Counted from the first letter of the stretch, positions 41,823-50,357 are shown. The stretch is DNA of 63,117 nucleotides from Oscillospiraceae bacterium (GCA_022766785.1 JALEOL010000003.1:1-63117); one strand, 5' to 3'. Numbers and translations are program-made. Notes: generated from the letters alone by a model not told the origin.

Positions 41823-42619
41823 TGGCAAGAATATTCCCGATATGCAGCTCAAGCAGCGGCAACTCCACCTTTATCGGCACGCGCGGTCACGGCATACTGA
41901 TCGACGCAGGGTGCAGCTTCCGCGCTTTAAAGACATCGCTGGAGCTTATCGAGACCTCGATGAACCAGATCGAAGCCGTGTTCATAACCCACGAGCACAT
42001 CGACCATATCAAGGGGCTTTTACAGCTGACAAAGCACACCAGGATCCCTGTATTCGCAAGTCCCGGGACGATCGCCCAGCTTCGGCGTTCCGTCCGTGAA
42101 ACGATACCCGAGGAAACGCGGCTTTACGACATAATCCACGAACCGTACCAGAGCGCGGATTTCGAGGTCAGGGCGTTCCACACGCCGCACGACACTCCTG
42201 AAAGCGTTGGTTACACCGTGAATTTCGGCGGAAAGAAGCTTGCGGTCTGCACCGATCTCGGAAAAGTCACCGCAGAGGTGGAGGAAAATCTGCTTGGCTG
42301 CGAGGCAATTCTGCTGGAAAGTAACTACGACCCCGGAATGCTCGCGAAGAACCTCAGCTATCCGGCTGACCTCAAAAGGCGTATCGCCGGAGAAAAGGGG
42401 CACCTGTCCAACAACGCCGCTGCCGACTTTTCATGGAAACTCATCGAAAGCGGCGCGACAAAGATCATTCTTGGACATCTCAGCCGCGAAAACAACACCC
42501 CTGCCACCGCAGAAAGGTGTTTCACCGACTTCCTCAGCACAAAGGGAGCGAGGGTCGGCAGGGACTATATCCTTGAAGTTGCCCCGGTCATGACCCAGGG
42601 AAGATACATAGTGGTTTGA
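41822..42619 (+). CDS. WalJ/YycJ-type metallo-beta-lactamase-fold nuclease
   Basis: 265 residues. CSSSSGNSTFI near the N-terminus and THEHIDHIKG (H-x-E-x-D-H) are characteristic of YycJ/WalJ; GHLSRENN and further His/Asp ligands follow. B. subtilis YycJ/WalJ is a nuclease-fold protein linked to WalRK and to cell-wall and DNA metabolism. Overlap by one base with murA implies coupling. No walRK genes are near. Confidence 0.9.
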   Translation: MARIFPICSSSSGNSTFIGTRGHGILIDAGCSFRALKTSLELIETSMNQIEAVFITHEHIDHIKGLLQLTKHTRIPVFASPGTIAQLRRSVRETIPEETRLYDIIHEPYQSADFEVRAFHTPHDTPESVGYTVNFGGKKLAVCTDLGKVTAEVEENLLGCEAILLESNYDPGMLAKNLSYPADLKRRIAGEKGHLSNNAAADFSWKLIESGATKIILGHLSRENNTPATAERCFTDFLSTKGARVGRDYILEVAPVMTQGRYIVV

Positions 42620-42660
42620 CACGATCATCTCACATTGAGATCAGGTTCAACGAAATAAAA

Positions 42661-42690
42661 AACGGGACGCAGACGCGCCCCGGATTTTTT
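42661..42690. terminator. Terminator of murA-walJ
   Basis: CGGG(A)CGC/GCG(C)CCCG imperfect stem followed by TTTTTT on the plus strand; its T-run overlaps the stop of the convergent small gene. Confidence 0.7.
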
Positions 42691-42838
42691 ACTGTCTGAT
42701 GTATATTCCCTGATCTTCAATGTAGTCCTCCAGCTCCTGCTTCATGTCGTCCACCCATGTGTGAGAGGAAGGCTCGGCGGTGCTGCCCGGCTTTGAGGTG
42801 TTCTCCGGGACGGGCTTCTTTTCCTTTTCGTCGGTCAT
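42689..42838 (-). CDS. Small hydrophilic protein (49 aa)
   Basis: Starts at ATG 42838 with AAAGGAGAA upstream. The sequence is charged and proline-rich (MTDEKEKKPVPENTSKPGST), ending in an acidic helix (DDMKQELEDYIEDQG). No membrane segment, no family known to me. It lies alone between the convergent walJ and the divergent gene at 42908. Confidence 0.6.
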   Translation of the reverse strand: MTDEKEKKPVPENTSKPGSTAEPSSHTWVDDMKQELEDYIEDQGIYIRQ

Positions 42839-42907
42839 GGTCATTCTCCTTTCAAAACCACTTATATCATAACACATTTTTCAAATAATTGCAACGGGGG
42901 GTATTTT

Positions 42908-43546
42908 ATGGCAACATGGCTTGCTCATCTTCGTGTGGCGGACAGACTGCTGGATAAATTCGGCTTCCCTCCTCACGAGTTCCTCGCAGGGAACATCGCT
43001 CCGGACTGTGGCGAGCCTGTTCCGGGAGGCTTCGACCCACCGAAAGAGATCACCCACTGGACAAACTCCGGCAAGGCTCACTGCGACTATGAACGTTTCC
43101 GCAGGGAGCTGCTTTCGCAGAATAACGTTCCGAAAGAGCGCGTGTTCCTCACCGGGTATTTCTGCCACCTCATGGCGGACGTCCTTTGGGTAAAGCTCAT
43201 CAACGAGCCGACAAAGCGTCGCTTCAACGAGCTCTACACCGCCGACCGCGATGAATACTACCGCCGTGTGAAGCCGGAGTGGTATGCAAACGACTTCCTG
43301 TTTCTGGAGCGGCACCCGGATTTCCGCAGTTTCCGTTTGTTCTGCGAAATAACCGAGTTCCCGGTGAGCTGTCTGCCGTATTACCGCACCGACAGCGTTG
43401 AGAAGCAGATACGCTATATCCGGCAGTATTACCTCTCTCCAAAGGAGCTGCCGGAAGAATTCGTGTACCTTACCCCGGAACAAACGGACCGGTGGGTGGA
43501 GGAAGCAGCACAGCTCATTTCACAACGGCTTCTCATAGGATTATAG
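42908..43546 (+). CDS. Zinc-dependent phospholipase C-like protein (PF00882 type)
   Basis: 212 residues, all alpha. Conserved histidines and aspartates of the family are present: TWLAHLRVADRLL, LAGNIAPDCG, ITHW, GYFCHLMADVLW. No signal peptide, so the protein is probably cytoplasmic, unlike secreted alpha-toxin-type enzymes. The substrate is unknown; PF00882 members in Firmicutes include many uncharacterised hydrolases. A GGGGGG-containing ribosome binding site precedes the ATG. Confidence 0.8.
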   Translation: MATWLAHLRVADRLLDKFGFPPHEFLAGNIAPDCGEPVPGGFDPPKEITHWTNSGKAHCDYERFRRELLSQNNVPKERVFLTGYFCHLMADVLWVKLINEPTKRRFNELYTADRDEYYRRVKPEWYANDFLFLERHPDFRSFRLFCEITEFPVSCLPYYRTDSVEKQIRYIRQYYLSPKELPEEFVYLTPEQTDRWVEEAAQLISQRLLIGL

Positions 43547-43557
43547 TTTATGCAAAT

Positions 43558-43580
43558 CCCCCCGATCACTGGTCGGGGGG
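43558..43580. terminator. Hairpin between the PF00882 gene and amt
   Basis: CCCCCCGA/TCGGGGGG, an 8-bp GC-rich stem between convergent genes, with only short T tracts on either side. Confidence 0.6.
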
Positions 43581-43622
43581 ACTGCTTATGCGGTTTTATT
43601 CAGGAAGGTTTATGAAGATAGC

Positions 43623-45449
43623 TTATTCAACGTCCTGGAGTGCGTCATATCCGGTCTCTCCGGTGCGAACCTTTACAACGTCCTCAACATCGTATACGAA
43701 GATCTTGCCGTCGCCGATACGACCTGTGTAAAGAGCCTGCTTAGCGGTCTCGACAACAGTTTCAACAGGAACCTTGCATACCACGATCTCGACCTTTACC
43801 TTGGGCAGCAGGTGAGTTTCGACCTTAACGCCACGGTAGAACTCTGTAGAGCCCTTCTGCATACCGCAGCCGAGGACGTTGGTTACTGTCATACCGGTAA
43901 TGCCGATCTCAGACATAGCAGCCTTGAGCACCTCGAACTTATCCTGCTTGCAGAGGATAACGACCTTGCTCATCTTTGTGCCGTCAGCAGGCTTGGAGCT
44001 CTTGTAAGCCACAGGAACAGCAGTCTCAACAGGAGCAGAACCGAGTTTAACGGTTTCAACTTCCTTCTCCTTGCCGGAGGTGGAGAGTTCAACATGCATT
44101 GCAGGAACGAAGTCCGCATAAGAGGAGGGGAGTCCGTGCTCTGTAGCGTCCAGACCGACGATCTCTTCGTGACGGGATACTCTCAGACCGATAGTCTTCT
44201 TGATGATGAGGAATGTGAGCGTGATGGTGACAGCGGTCCATGCAAGTACTGCTACCATGCCGAGGAGCTGTACGCCCAGCTGAGCAAATCCACCACCGTA
44301 GAACAGACCTACGGCATGTTCACCAGTGCCGTTAACAGCAGCTACGCCGCCGTTCTGACCTGCGCCGTTGGAGAAGAGACCAACTGCGATGGTACCCCAG
44401 ATACCGTTTAAGAAATGTACTGCAACCGCGCCAACGGGGTCGTCGATGTGGAGCTTGTAATCGAGGAGCCAAACGCCGAAGCATACCAGGAAGCCGGAAA
44501 CCAGACCGATGATAGCAGCGCCAAGACAGTCGGTGTCAGCGCAGGGAGCGGTGATGGCCACCAGACCAGCCAGGGAAGCGTTCAGGCACATGGAAACATC
44601 GGGTTTGCCGTGCTTGAGCCATGTGAATACCATTGTCGTGCAGGTTGCAACCGCAGGGGCAACTGTTGTTGTGAGGAAGATGTTTGCGAGGTAGTGGGTA
44701 TCAGAAGCGGCAGCGCCGTTGAATCCGTACCAGCCGAACCAGAGAATGAATACGCCGAGAGCGCCGAGAGTCATGGAGTGACCAAGGATCGCGTTGGGCT
44801 TGCCGTCTTTATCAAACTTGCCGATACGGGGACCGACCATCTTTGCGCCGATGAGCGCGCACAGACCGCCGACCATGTGAATACATGTGGAACCAGCGAA
44901 ATCAACGAAGCCCATCTGAGCCAGCCAGCCGCCGCCCCAGATCCAGTGAGCCTCGATCGGGTAAACGACCGCGCTGATGACGCCGGAATAGATGCAGTAG
45001 CTGAGGAACTTTGTACGTTCTGCCATCGCACCGGAAACGATAGTCGCAGCAGTAGCGCAGAAAACGAGGTTGAACACGAACTCAGCGCATCTGTCAAAAT
45101 CCGTGAAGCTGCCGAGAATGTCGAGGTTCGGGATACCTACCAGACCGAAGAGGGTGTCCTCGCCGAGCAGGAGTCCAAAGCCGAGGAGAATGAATACTAC
45201 CGTGCCGATACAGAAGTCCATCAGGTTCTTCATGATGATGTTGCCGGCGTTCTTGGAACGCGTCATACCGGTTTCGACCATCGCGAAGCCGCACTGCATG
45301 AAGAATACCCACGCCGCACCGATGAGGTACCATATGCCGTTTACATCGCTGCCGCTGTACATCGTTTCATCGACGACAGCCTGCACAGCGGATTGCTGTT
45401 CAGCGGAGAGCACAGCGGCTTCCGTTGCAAGAGTTAATAGTGTGTTCAT
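43623..45449 (-). CDS. Ammonium transporter fused to a PII signalling domain
   Basis: 608 residues. Amt domain (about 30-425) with eleven helices, Asp in VDFAGSTCIH (D183), twin pore histidines H191 and H345 (HFLNGIWG). A linker of about 65 residues leads to a complete PII/GlnK domain (493-608) with T-loop TEFYRGVKVE and signature TGRIGDGKIFV. Free GlnK plugs AmtB trimers, so the fusion probably senses ATP/ADP and 2-oxoglutarate at the pore. The uridylylation Tyr51 of enteric PII is Val here, so control by uridylylation is not expected. AAAGGGGA precedes the ATG. Confidence 0.95.
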   Translation of the reverse strand: MNTLLTLATEAAVLSAEQQSAVQAVVDETMYSGSDVNGIWYLIGAAWVFFMQCGFAMVETGMTRSKNAGNIIMKNLMDFCIGTVVFILLGFGLLLGEDTLFGLVGIPNLDILGSFTDFDRCAEFVFNLVFCATAATIVSGAMAERTKFLSYCIYSGVISAVVYPIEAHWIWGGGWLAQMGFVDFAGSTCIHMVGGLCALIGAKMVGPRIGKFDKDGKPNAILGHSMTLGALGVFILWFGWYGFNGAAASDTHYLANIFLTTTVAPAVATCTTMVFTWLKHGKPDVSMCLNASLAGLVAITAPCADTDCLGAAIIGLVSGFLVCFGVWLLDYKLHIDDPVGAVAVHFLNGIWGTIAVGLFSNGAGQNGGVAAVNGTGEHAVGLFYGGGFAQLGVQLLGMVAVLAWTAVTITLTFLIIKKTIGLRVSRHEEIVGLDATEHGLPSSYADFVPAMHVELSTSGKEKEVETVKLGSAPVETAVPVAYKSSKPADGTKMSKVVILCKQDKFEVLKAAMSEIGITGMTVTNVLGCGMQKGSTEFYRGVKVETHLLPKVKVEIVVCKVPVETVVETAKQALYTGRIGDGKIFVYDVEDVVKVRTGETGYDALQDVE

Positions 45450-45519
45450 TAAGAACCGTCCCCTTTCTTTTTTAAGAAGCGCTTCCGGTACCGCATATAG
45501 CCGGACGCCTCAAGGTTAC

Positions 45520-45591
45520 TGAATAAACAAGCAGGGCTATGACAGACCGGCTTCACCATTGAAGTCTGCCTGTCATAGCCCCTTTGCTATG
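45520..45591 (-). promoter_or_regulatory. Leader terminator and possible ANTAR-type two-hairpin antiterminator before amt-PII
   Basis: On the reverse strand a 12-bp stem GGGCTATGACAG (45581-45570)/CTGTCATAGCCC (45545-45534) followed by TGCTTGTTTATT forms a terminator-like hairpin. Its 5' arm also pairs upstream as CATAGC-AAAGGG-GCTATG (45591-45574), and the loop holds CTTC-AATGGT-GAAG (45564-45551). Both small hairpins have six-base loops with A at 1 and G at 4, the rule for ANTAR protein targets. P1 and the terminator exclude each other. Confidence 0.45.
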
Positions 45592-45596
45592 GTTAG

Positions 45597-45625
45597 ATTA
45601 TACACCAATACTCTTTTTTTGTCAA
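45597..45625 (-). promoter_or_regulatory. Sigma-A promoter of amt-PII
   Basis: On the reverse strand TTGACA (45625-45620), 17-base spacer, TATAAT (45602-45597). The predicted start lies within a base or two of the first leader hairpin. From here to 45884 I see no other gene. Confidence 0.92.
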
Positions 45626-45884
45626 GGGATTTTTGCAAGTTTTTTTGAGAAAAAATTCATTTTGGCATTTTGCCGTATAATTTCCGCCAAAACACAATGG
45701 TCTATATGCAATCAGTACAAAAACACAAATATTCCTACCCTCAATAGCTGTTTTTTTGTACTCCGGCACGATTTTCCGGGTATTAGCGGTTCTGTTTTCA
45801 GTTATTTCCGCCGGTAGTTTTCTTATATTTGCAGGAATTTTGCAAAGAATAACAGCACGAGCTTTCAAAAAGGAGATGAAAACC

Positions 45885-46049
45885 ATGTCACACAGAACAC
45901 AGGCATATATAAAAAGCGGAGCCGCCGGACTTATCGCCGGGGGACTTGCATTCATGGCGGTGAAGTCAATGTGCTCCCACCGAAGCTTCCGGAGAATGTC
46001 CACCGCAAAGGCGTTCAAGATGATAGGCACGCTGATGGACGCTTTCTGA
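45885..46049 (+). CDS. Small single-helix membrane protein (54 aa)
   Basis: ATG 45885 with AAAGGAG nine bases upstream gives MSHRTQAYIKSGAAGLIAGG followed by LAFMAVKSM and a basic cysteine/histidine segment (CSHRSFRRMSTAK). One hydrophobic helix near residues 12-25. It is the sort of small protein seen next to sporulation or envelope genes in Clostridia, but I do not recognise a family. The frame is open upstream without a binding site. Confidence 0.6.
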   Translation: MSHRTQAYIKSGAAGLIAGGLAFMAVKSMCSHRSFRRMSTAKAFKMIGTLMDAF

Positions 46050-46066
46050 TACCTCTTCCGGACAAT

Positions 46067-46097
46067 CAAAAAAATGTGGGCGGAGTACTCTCCGCCC
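46067..46097 (-). terminator. Terminator of hprK-rapZ operon
   Basis: GGGCGGAG/CTCCGCCC 8-bp stem, followed on the reverse strand by ACATTTTTTT. Confidence 0.88.
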
Positions 46098-46107
46098 TGA
46101 TTATATT

Positions 46108-46965
46108 CTACTTCTTGTCAGCGTCACGGTGAAGCGTGCGCACTCTCAGTCCCTGCGCCTTGAGGTAAGCCGCCGTCTGCTCCGCAAAGGTAACGCTGCG
46201 GTGCTTTCCTCCGGTGCAGCCGTAGGCTATGACCAGACGGCTCTTGCCCTCGGTGACATAGTGGGGTATCAGGAACGATATCAGGTCAAACAGCTTGTCC
46301 CGTAATTCCTGTGACTGCGGAAAGCTCATGACGTAATCCTGCACTTCCCTGTCAAGCCCGGTCTTGTGTTTCAGCTCCGGGATATAGAACGGATTAGGCA
46401 GGCAGCGCACGTCGAACACCAGATCCGCCTCCAGCGGCGAGCCGTACTTGAACCCGAACGACATGCAGCTTACTATCATACCGTCGGACGCCTTTTCAAG
46501 AAACAGCCCGGCGATCTGCTCCTTGAGCTGACCGGTGCTGAGGTTGGTGGAGTCGATTATGTAGTCGGCGCTCTCCCTTATCCTGCTGAGAAGCTCCGCC
46601 TCCGCGTCGATAGCCTTGCCGATATCTCCGCCGGAGACCTCGTCCAGGGGGTGCTTTCGCCGGGTCTCCTTATATCGCTTCATCAGCACCTCGCGTGAAG
46701 CCTCAAGAAACAGCACCTTCACGTCTATCCCACGGACGTGAAGCCGCGTGATGCACTCCTCCAGCTTGAAAAACATCGCTCCGCCGCGGATATCGGTGAC
46801 TATCGCGACCTTGCTTATCTCGGCGTTGTCGTTGCACATCGAAGCGAAATCCGGTATAAGCTGCGGCGGCATATTGTCGATGCAGAAATACCCGATATCC
46901 TCCAGCGCTTTCATTACCGAGGATTTACCCGAACCGGACAGCCCGGTGACTATTACAAATTCCAT
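46108..46965 (-). CDS. rapZ: RapZ/YvcJ P-loop nucleotide-binding protein
   Basis: 285 residues. Walker A GLSGSGKSS, DIGYFCIDNMPPQL and the C-terminal GCTGGKHRSV region are family hallmarks. In E. coli RapZ is an RNase adaptor that controls GlmS and binds GlcN6P; the Bacillus homologue YvcJ has GTPase activity and is linked to competence. Last gene of hprK-glcK-small-murB-rapZ, a cell-wall/carbon-control grouping. Confidence 0.95.
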   Translation of the reverse strand: MEFVIVTGLSGSGKSSVMKALEDIGYFCIDNMPPQLIPDFASMCNDNAEISKVAIVTDIRGGAMFFKLEECITRLHVRGIDVKVLFLEASREVLMKRYKETRRKHPLDEVSGGDIGKAIDAEAELLSRIRESADYIIDSTNLSTGQLKEQIAGLFLEKASDGMIVSCMSFGFKYGSPLEADLVFDVRCLPNPFYIPELKHKTGLDREVQDYVMSFPQSQELRDKLFDLISFLIPHYVTEGKSRLVIAYGCTGGKHRSVTFAEQTAAYLKAQGLRVRTLHRDADKK

Positions 46966-46977
46966 GATACGCGCTCC

Positions 46978-47886
46978 TTACCGTTCTCCGAGAATGAGCA
47001 TTTCGCATTCCAGCTCCACGCCCTTTTTCTCCAGCACTATCCGGCGCACTTCCTCCACCACCGCGATCACGTCCTGGAAAGTGGCGTTATCCCGGTTTAT
47101 CACAAATCCGCTGTGCTTTTCGCTTACCTGCGCTCCCCCGACGGAGAAGCCTTTCAGACCGCACTCCTCGATAAGCGCGGCGGCAAAATACCCCTCGGGT
47201 CTTTTAAACGTGCTGCCGCAGCTGGGGTAATTCAGCGGCTGCTTGTCGCGGCGGCGCTGCATAAGCTCGTCCATGCGCGCAGTTATCGCAGCCTTGTCCC
47301 CGGGGCGAAGCTCCATGGTAACGGAGGTTATCACATAGCGCCCGCCGGAAAAAATGCTGCTCCGATAGCCAAGCCCCATTTCCGCGGCAGCCATTTCGTG
47401 CAGCTTTCCGTCCTCTCCGATATAGCGGCAGGAACGCACCACGTCCTTCATTTCACCGCCATACGCTCCGGCGTTCATGAAAAGCGCGCCGCCCACCGAG
47501 CCGGGGATACCGTATGCAAATTCCAGACCGCCCAGAGAGCTGTCCCTTGCAGTCACGCAGACGCGCTGCAAAGATGTTCCTGCCCAGGCGGTAATGGCGC
47601 AGCCGTTTATCTCCACAGGAACATCTCCCGAAGAAAGATATATAACAGCTCCGCGATATCCCTCGGAGCTTACCAGCAGATTGCTGCCTCTGCCCAGAAT
47701 GAAATACGGGATATCCTCACACCGGCAGCAGTTCACTGCGGCGAGCAGCTGCTGTTCGTTTGTGACAGTAACCAGAATGTCGCACTTTCCGCCTATCCTC
47801 ATCGTGGTAAGCGGTGCCAGGGGCTTTTCATATTCAAAGGCAGCGCCGTACTTACGGCACGCTTCTTCAAGTCGGGTGTAATTCAA
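46978..47886 (-). CDS. murB: UDP-N-acetylenolpyruvoylglucosamine reductase
   Basis: 302 residues, type IIa. FAD-binding FILGRGSNLLVSSEGYRG, GIPGSVGGALFMNAGAYGGE, the proton-donor serine in YPSCGSTFKRP, and a C-terminal ISEKHSGF-like segment (QVSEKHSGFVINRDNAT). It reduces the MurA product to UDP-MurNAc. The start is TTG 47886 behind GGGAGG. It is 12 bases upstream of rapZ; hprK, murB and rapZ clustering is common in Firmicutes. Confidence 0.95.
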   Translation of the reverse strand: MNYTRLEEACRKYGAAFEYEKPLAPLTTMRIGGKCDILVTVTNEQQLLAAVNCCRCEDIPYFILGRGSNLLVSSEGYRGAVIYLSSGDVPVEINGCAITAWAGTSLQRVCVTARDSSLGGLEFAYGIPGSVGGALFMNAGAYGGEMKDVVRSCRYIGEDGKLHEMAAAEMGLGYRSSIFSGGRYVITSVTMELRPGDKAAITARMDELMQRRRDKQPLNYPSCGSTFKRPEGYFAAALIEECGLKGFSVGGAQVSEKHSGFVINRDNATFQDVIAVVEEVRRIVLEKKGVELECEMLILGER

Positions 47887-47939
47887 GGCAGACCTCCCGG
47901 TGTTTTTGGTGAATTGTATGCTGCAAAGCGGCGGAAATA

Positions 47940-48140
47940 TTACTCAAACGAAAAAACGTTCTCTCCGTCCTCGATCGCGGTATACACCTTGCGAAGCATC
48001 TCCTGCGCCTCGCCGTAAACCTCATACTCCGCGAGCTTTATATCGTCGGCTCCGGGCACAACGGCGAAAACCGCGTTTCCGTCGATATACAGACGACCGC
48101 TTTCAGCAAGAACAGTTCCGTCCTGTGACAGGTAGTACAT
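47940..48140 (-). CDS. Small conserved-looking protein (66 aa)
   Basis: MYYLSQDGTVLAESGRLYID followed by a short beta-hairpin-like region and an acidic helix (AEYEVYGEAQEMLRKVYTAIEDGE). Not recognised. AAGGAGGGCTT precedes the ATG. It lies 9 bases after glcK and 53 before murB, in the operon. Confidence 0.7.
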   Translation of the reverse strand: MYYLSQDGTVLAESGRLYIDGNAVFAVVPGADDIKLAEYEVYGEAQEMLRKVYTAIEDGENVFSFE

Positions 48141-48149
48141 AAGCCCTCC

Positions 48150-49109
48150 TTAGTCCGCCAGCGTATAGAGGAACGCCGCGCCGATGATACCGGCGTCGTT
48201 GCCCAGCTTGCAGATACCGAGCTTTGTTGACTGCTGCGGATCGATGCTGTAAGCCTCTTTTGCGATGATCTCCTCCAGCGGCTTTGTGAGGTTCTCACCC
48301 TCCTTGCAGATACCGCCGCCGATGAGCAGCACCTCCGGCTGGAATGTGTTCACGATATTGGTAAGTCCGCAGCCGAGGTAGCTTATGTACATATCAACGA
48401 CATCGCTTGCCGCCTTGTCCCCTGCGCGCCAGCCGTCAAACGCGGTCTTTCCGTCAACGTTGTCTATGCTGCCGGAGCACAGCTCCCACATCTTGCTGTC
48501 CTTGTGGGCTTCCATTGCTTCCTTTGTCATGTTGATAAGGGCGGTCGCGGAGGAATACGCCTCAAAGCAGCCCTTTCTGCCGCAGCCGCACTGTCTGCCG
48601 CCGTACTGGATAACGGTGTGTCCCAGCTCAGCGCCGCAGAAATTAAATCCGGTGTAGATCTTCCCGTCGATGATGATGCCGCCGCCCACGCCGGTGCCGA
48701 GGGTGACTACCACAACATCGTGATAGCCCTTGCCTGCGCCTGCCAGCACTTCTCCGAATGCGGCTGCGTTAGCGTCGTTCTCGACATAGACCTCCTTGCC
48801 GAGCCTTGCCCCCACCAGGGAACGCAGGTCGGTGTCCTTAAAACCGAGATTGCAGGAATACAGCACCACGCCGGTGTTTCGGGAAGCGGTGCCCGGAGTG
48901 CCGATGCCGATGCTGTTCAGCTCGTCGATGGTGACCTTCGCCTCGTTGAGAGCTTTCCAGACCGTCTCCGCGATAGAATCCGCGATCTCCTCCGCGGGTC
49001 TTGGGAGGTCAGTTTTGCAGGTAGCCTTGGATACGATGTTGTAGTTTTCGTCCACCAGACCCACCTTGATATTTGTTCCGCCGAGATCAATGCCAATGTT
49101 GTACTTCAT
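48150..49109 (-). CDS. ROK-family glucokinase
   Basis: 319 residues. ATP motif GIDLGGTNIKVGLV, catalytic Asp in VENDANAAAFGE, and the ROK zinc motif C-G-C-G-R-K-G-C-F-E (QCGCGRKGCFEA). It phosphorylates glucose to glucose 6-phosphate. In Gram-positive bacteria GlcK supports non-PTS sugar use and carbon control; linkage to hprK fits that role. Starts 22 bases after hprK. Confidence 0.93.
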   Translation of the reverse strand: MKYNIGIDLGGTNIKVGLVDENYNIVSKATCKTDLPRPAEEIADSIAETVWKALNEAKVTIDELNSIGIGTPGTASRNTGVVLYSCNLGFKDTDLRSLVGARLGKEVYVENDANAAAFGEVLAGAGKGYHDVVVVTLGTGVGGGIIIDGKIYTGFNFCGAELGHTVIQYGGRQCGCGRKGCFEAYSSATALINMTKEAMEAHKDSKMWELCSGSIDNVDGKTAFDGWRAGDKAASDVVDMYISYLGCGLTNIVNTFQPEVLLIGGGICKEGENLTKPLEEIIAKEAYSIDPQQSTKLGICKLGNDAGIIGAAFLYTLAD

Positions 49110-49131
49110 TTTTATTCAGCCTTTCTTACAT

Positions 49132-50103
49132 TTAAATATTGAGGTCTGACATTATTTCTTCGCTGTCAGAGTCTATCCCCAGCTGGTGGAGGAGATCCTT
49201 CGCCGCATTGTAGCCCATTTTCTTCTGGCGGTTGTTCATAGCTGCAACCTCGAGAATGACCGCAAGGTTACGTCCGGGCTTTACCGGGATAGTGAGCAGC
49301 GGCACTTTAACCCCGAGGATAGTCATATAGTGGGTGTCAACGCCCATTCTGTCGTAGGTCTTTTCGGGGTTCCACAGCTCAAGCTCCACCACCATGTCTA
49401 TCTTCTCGTTGAGCTTTACCGCGCCGACGCCGAACAGCTGGCGCGCGTTGATGATACCAATGCCGCGCAGCTCCAGGAAGTGGCGGATATTGTCCGGCGA
49501 GCTTCCCACCAGGGTGATGTTGGAGGCTTTCTTTATCTCGACTGCGTCGTCTGCTATCAGCCTGTGACCGCGCTTTACAAGCTCGATAGCGGTCTCGCTC
49601 TTACCAACTCCGCTCTCGCCCAGGATAAGCACGCCCTCGCCGTATATCTCGATAAGCACACCGTGGCGCGTGATACGGGGCGCAAGCTGGAGATTAAGGA
49701 AGTTTACCAGCTTTGAGGTGAACACCGAGGTGCTCTCCTCTGTGCGCAGCAGCGGCATTTCGTTCGCCTTTGCGCTCTCCAGCAGCTCGGGGAATATATC
49801 AAGGTTCCTTGTCACCATAAGCGCCGGGAACTTGTAGCTCAGCAGATTGTCGATACGGCTGCGGCGCACCTCCGGGTCGAGGGTGTTGAGATACGCCCAC
49901 TCGGTCTTGCCCATCACCTGTATGCGCTGCTTGTCAAAGTATTCGTAAAATCCGGCGAACTGAAGTCCCGGACGGTTTATCTCATGATCGGAAATAAGTG
50001 TGTTCTCTCCGTCCTCCGGCATGTAGATGACCTCGAGCTTCTGCTCGTCGATTATCTTCCGGAGGGGGAATGAGAACTCCCTGTTTATCTCATCAAAAGG
50101 CAT
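49132..50103 (-). CDS. hprK: HPr kinase/phosphorylase
   Basis: 323 residues from ATG 50103 (AAAGGAACA upstream). Walker A GESGVGKSETAIEL, the HprK signature ELRGIGIINARQLFG, and Asp/Glu metal residues (LIADDAVEI). It phosphorylates HPr on Ser46 and reverses this with inorganic phosphate, the master switch of carbon catabolite repression in low-GC Gram-positives. First gene of the operon to rapZ. Confidence 0.96.
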   Translation of the reverse strand: MPFDEINREFSFPLRKIIDEQKLEVIYMPEDGENTLISDHEINRPGLQFAGFYEYFDKQRIQVMGKTEWAYLNTLDPEVRRSRIDNLLSYKFPALMVTRNLDIFPELLESAKANEMPLLRTEESTSVFTSKLVNFLNLQLAPRITRHGVLIEIYGEGVLILGESGVGKSETAIELVKRGHRLIADDAVEIKKASNITLVGSSPDNIRHFLELRGIGIINARQLFGVGAVKLNEKIDMVVELELWNPEKTYDRMGVDTHYMTILGVKVPLLTIPVKPGRNLAVILEVAAMNNRQKKMGYNAAKDLLHQLGIDSDSEEIMSDLNI

Positions 50104-50155
50104 ATGATCTGTTCCTTTCCTGTAACATATCCGCGGCACATAACACCACAATTAT

Positions 50156-50184
50156 ATTATACAACAACAAGGAGATTATTTCAA
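50156..50184 (-). promoter_or_regulatory. Sigma-A promoter of hprK operon
   Basis: On the reverse strand TTGAAA (50184-50179), 17-base spacer, TATAAT (50161-50156). Confidence 0.9.
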
Positions 50185-50357
50185 GGGATTTTGTGAAATT
50201 TTCAGCCGGACGTTCATAAGAAATCTGCGGTTCTATATCGTCTGTTCATTGGTTTGTTTTTTTATTATTCTGAGGTAACCCTGAATAATTCCCGAAACAC
50301 CGCCAATGCTGAATTTGAAAAGAAGAACAGCTCATTACGGAAACTGTGGGGTGTATT

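Noticed and set aside
45593-46069. 158-codon minus-strand ORF upstream of amt
   Set aside because: It covers the amt promoter and an opposite-strand small gene with a good binding site, and has no family features.
46738-48018. 426-codon plus-strand frame opposite rapZ and murB
   Set aside because: Antisense to two well-supported genes; no start signal or recognisable product.
50268-50295. Inverted repeat ATTATTC...GAATAAT upstream of spoIIR as a sigma-F or regulator site
   Set aside because: It does not fit the sigma-F consensus and lies about 65-90 bases from the start codon; no support.
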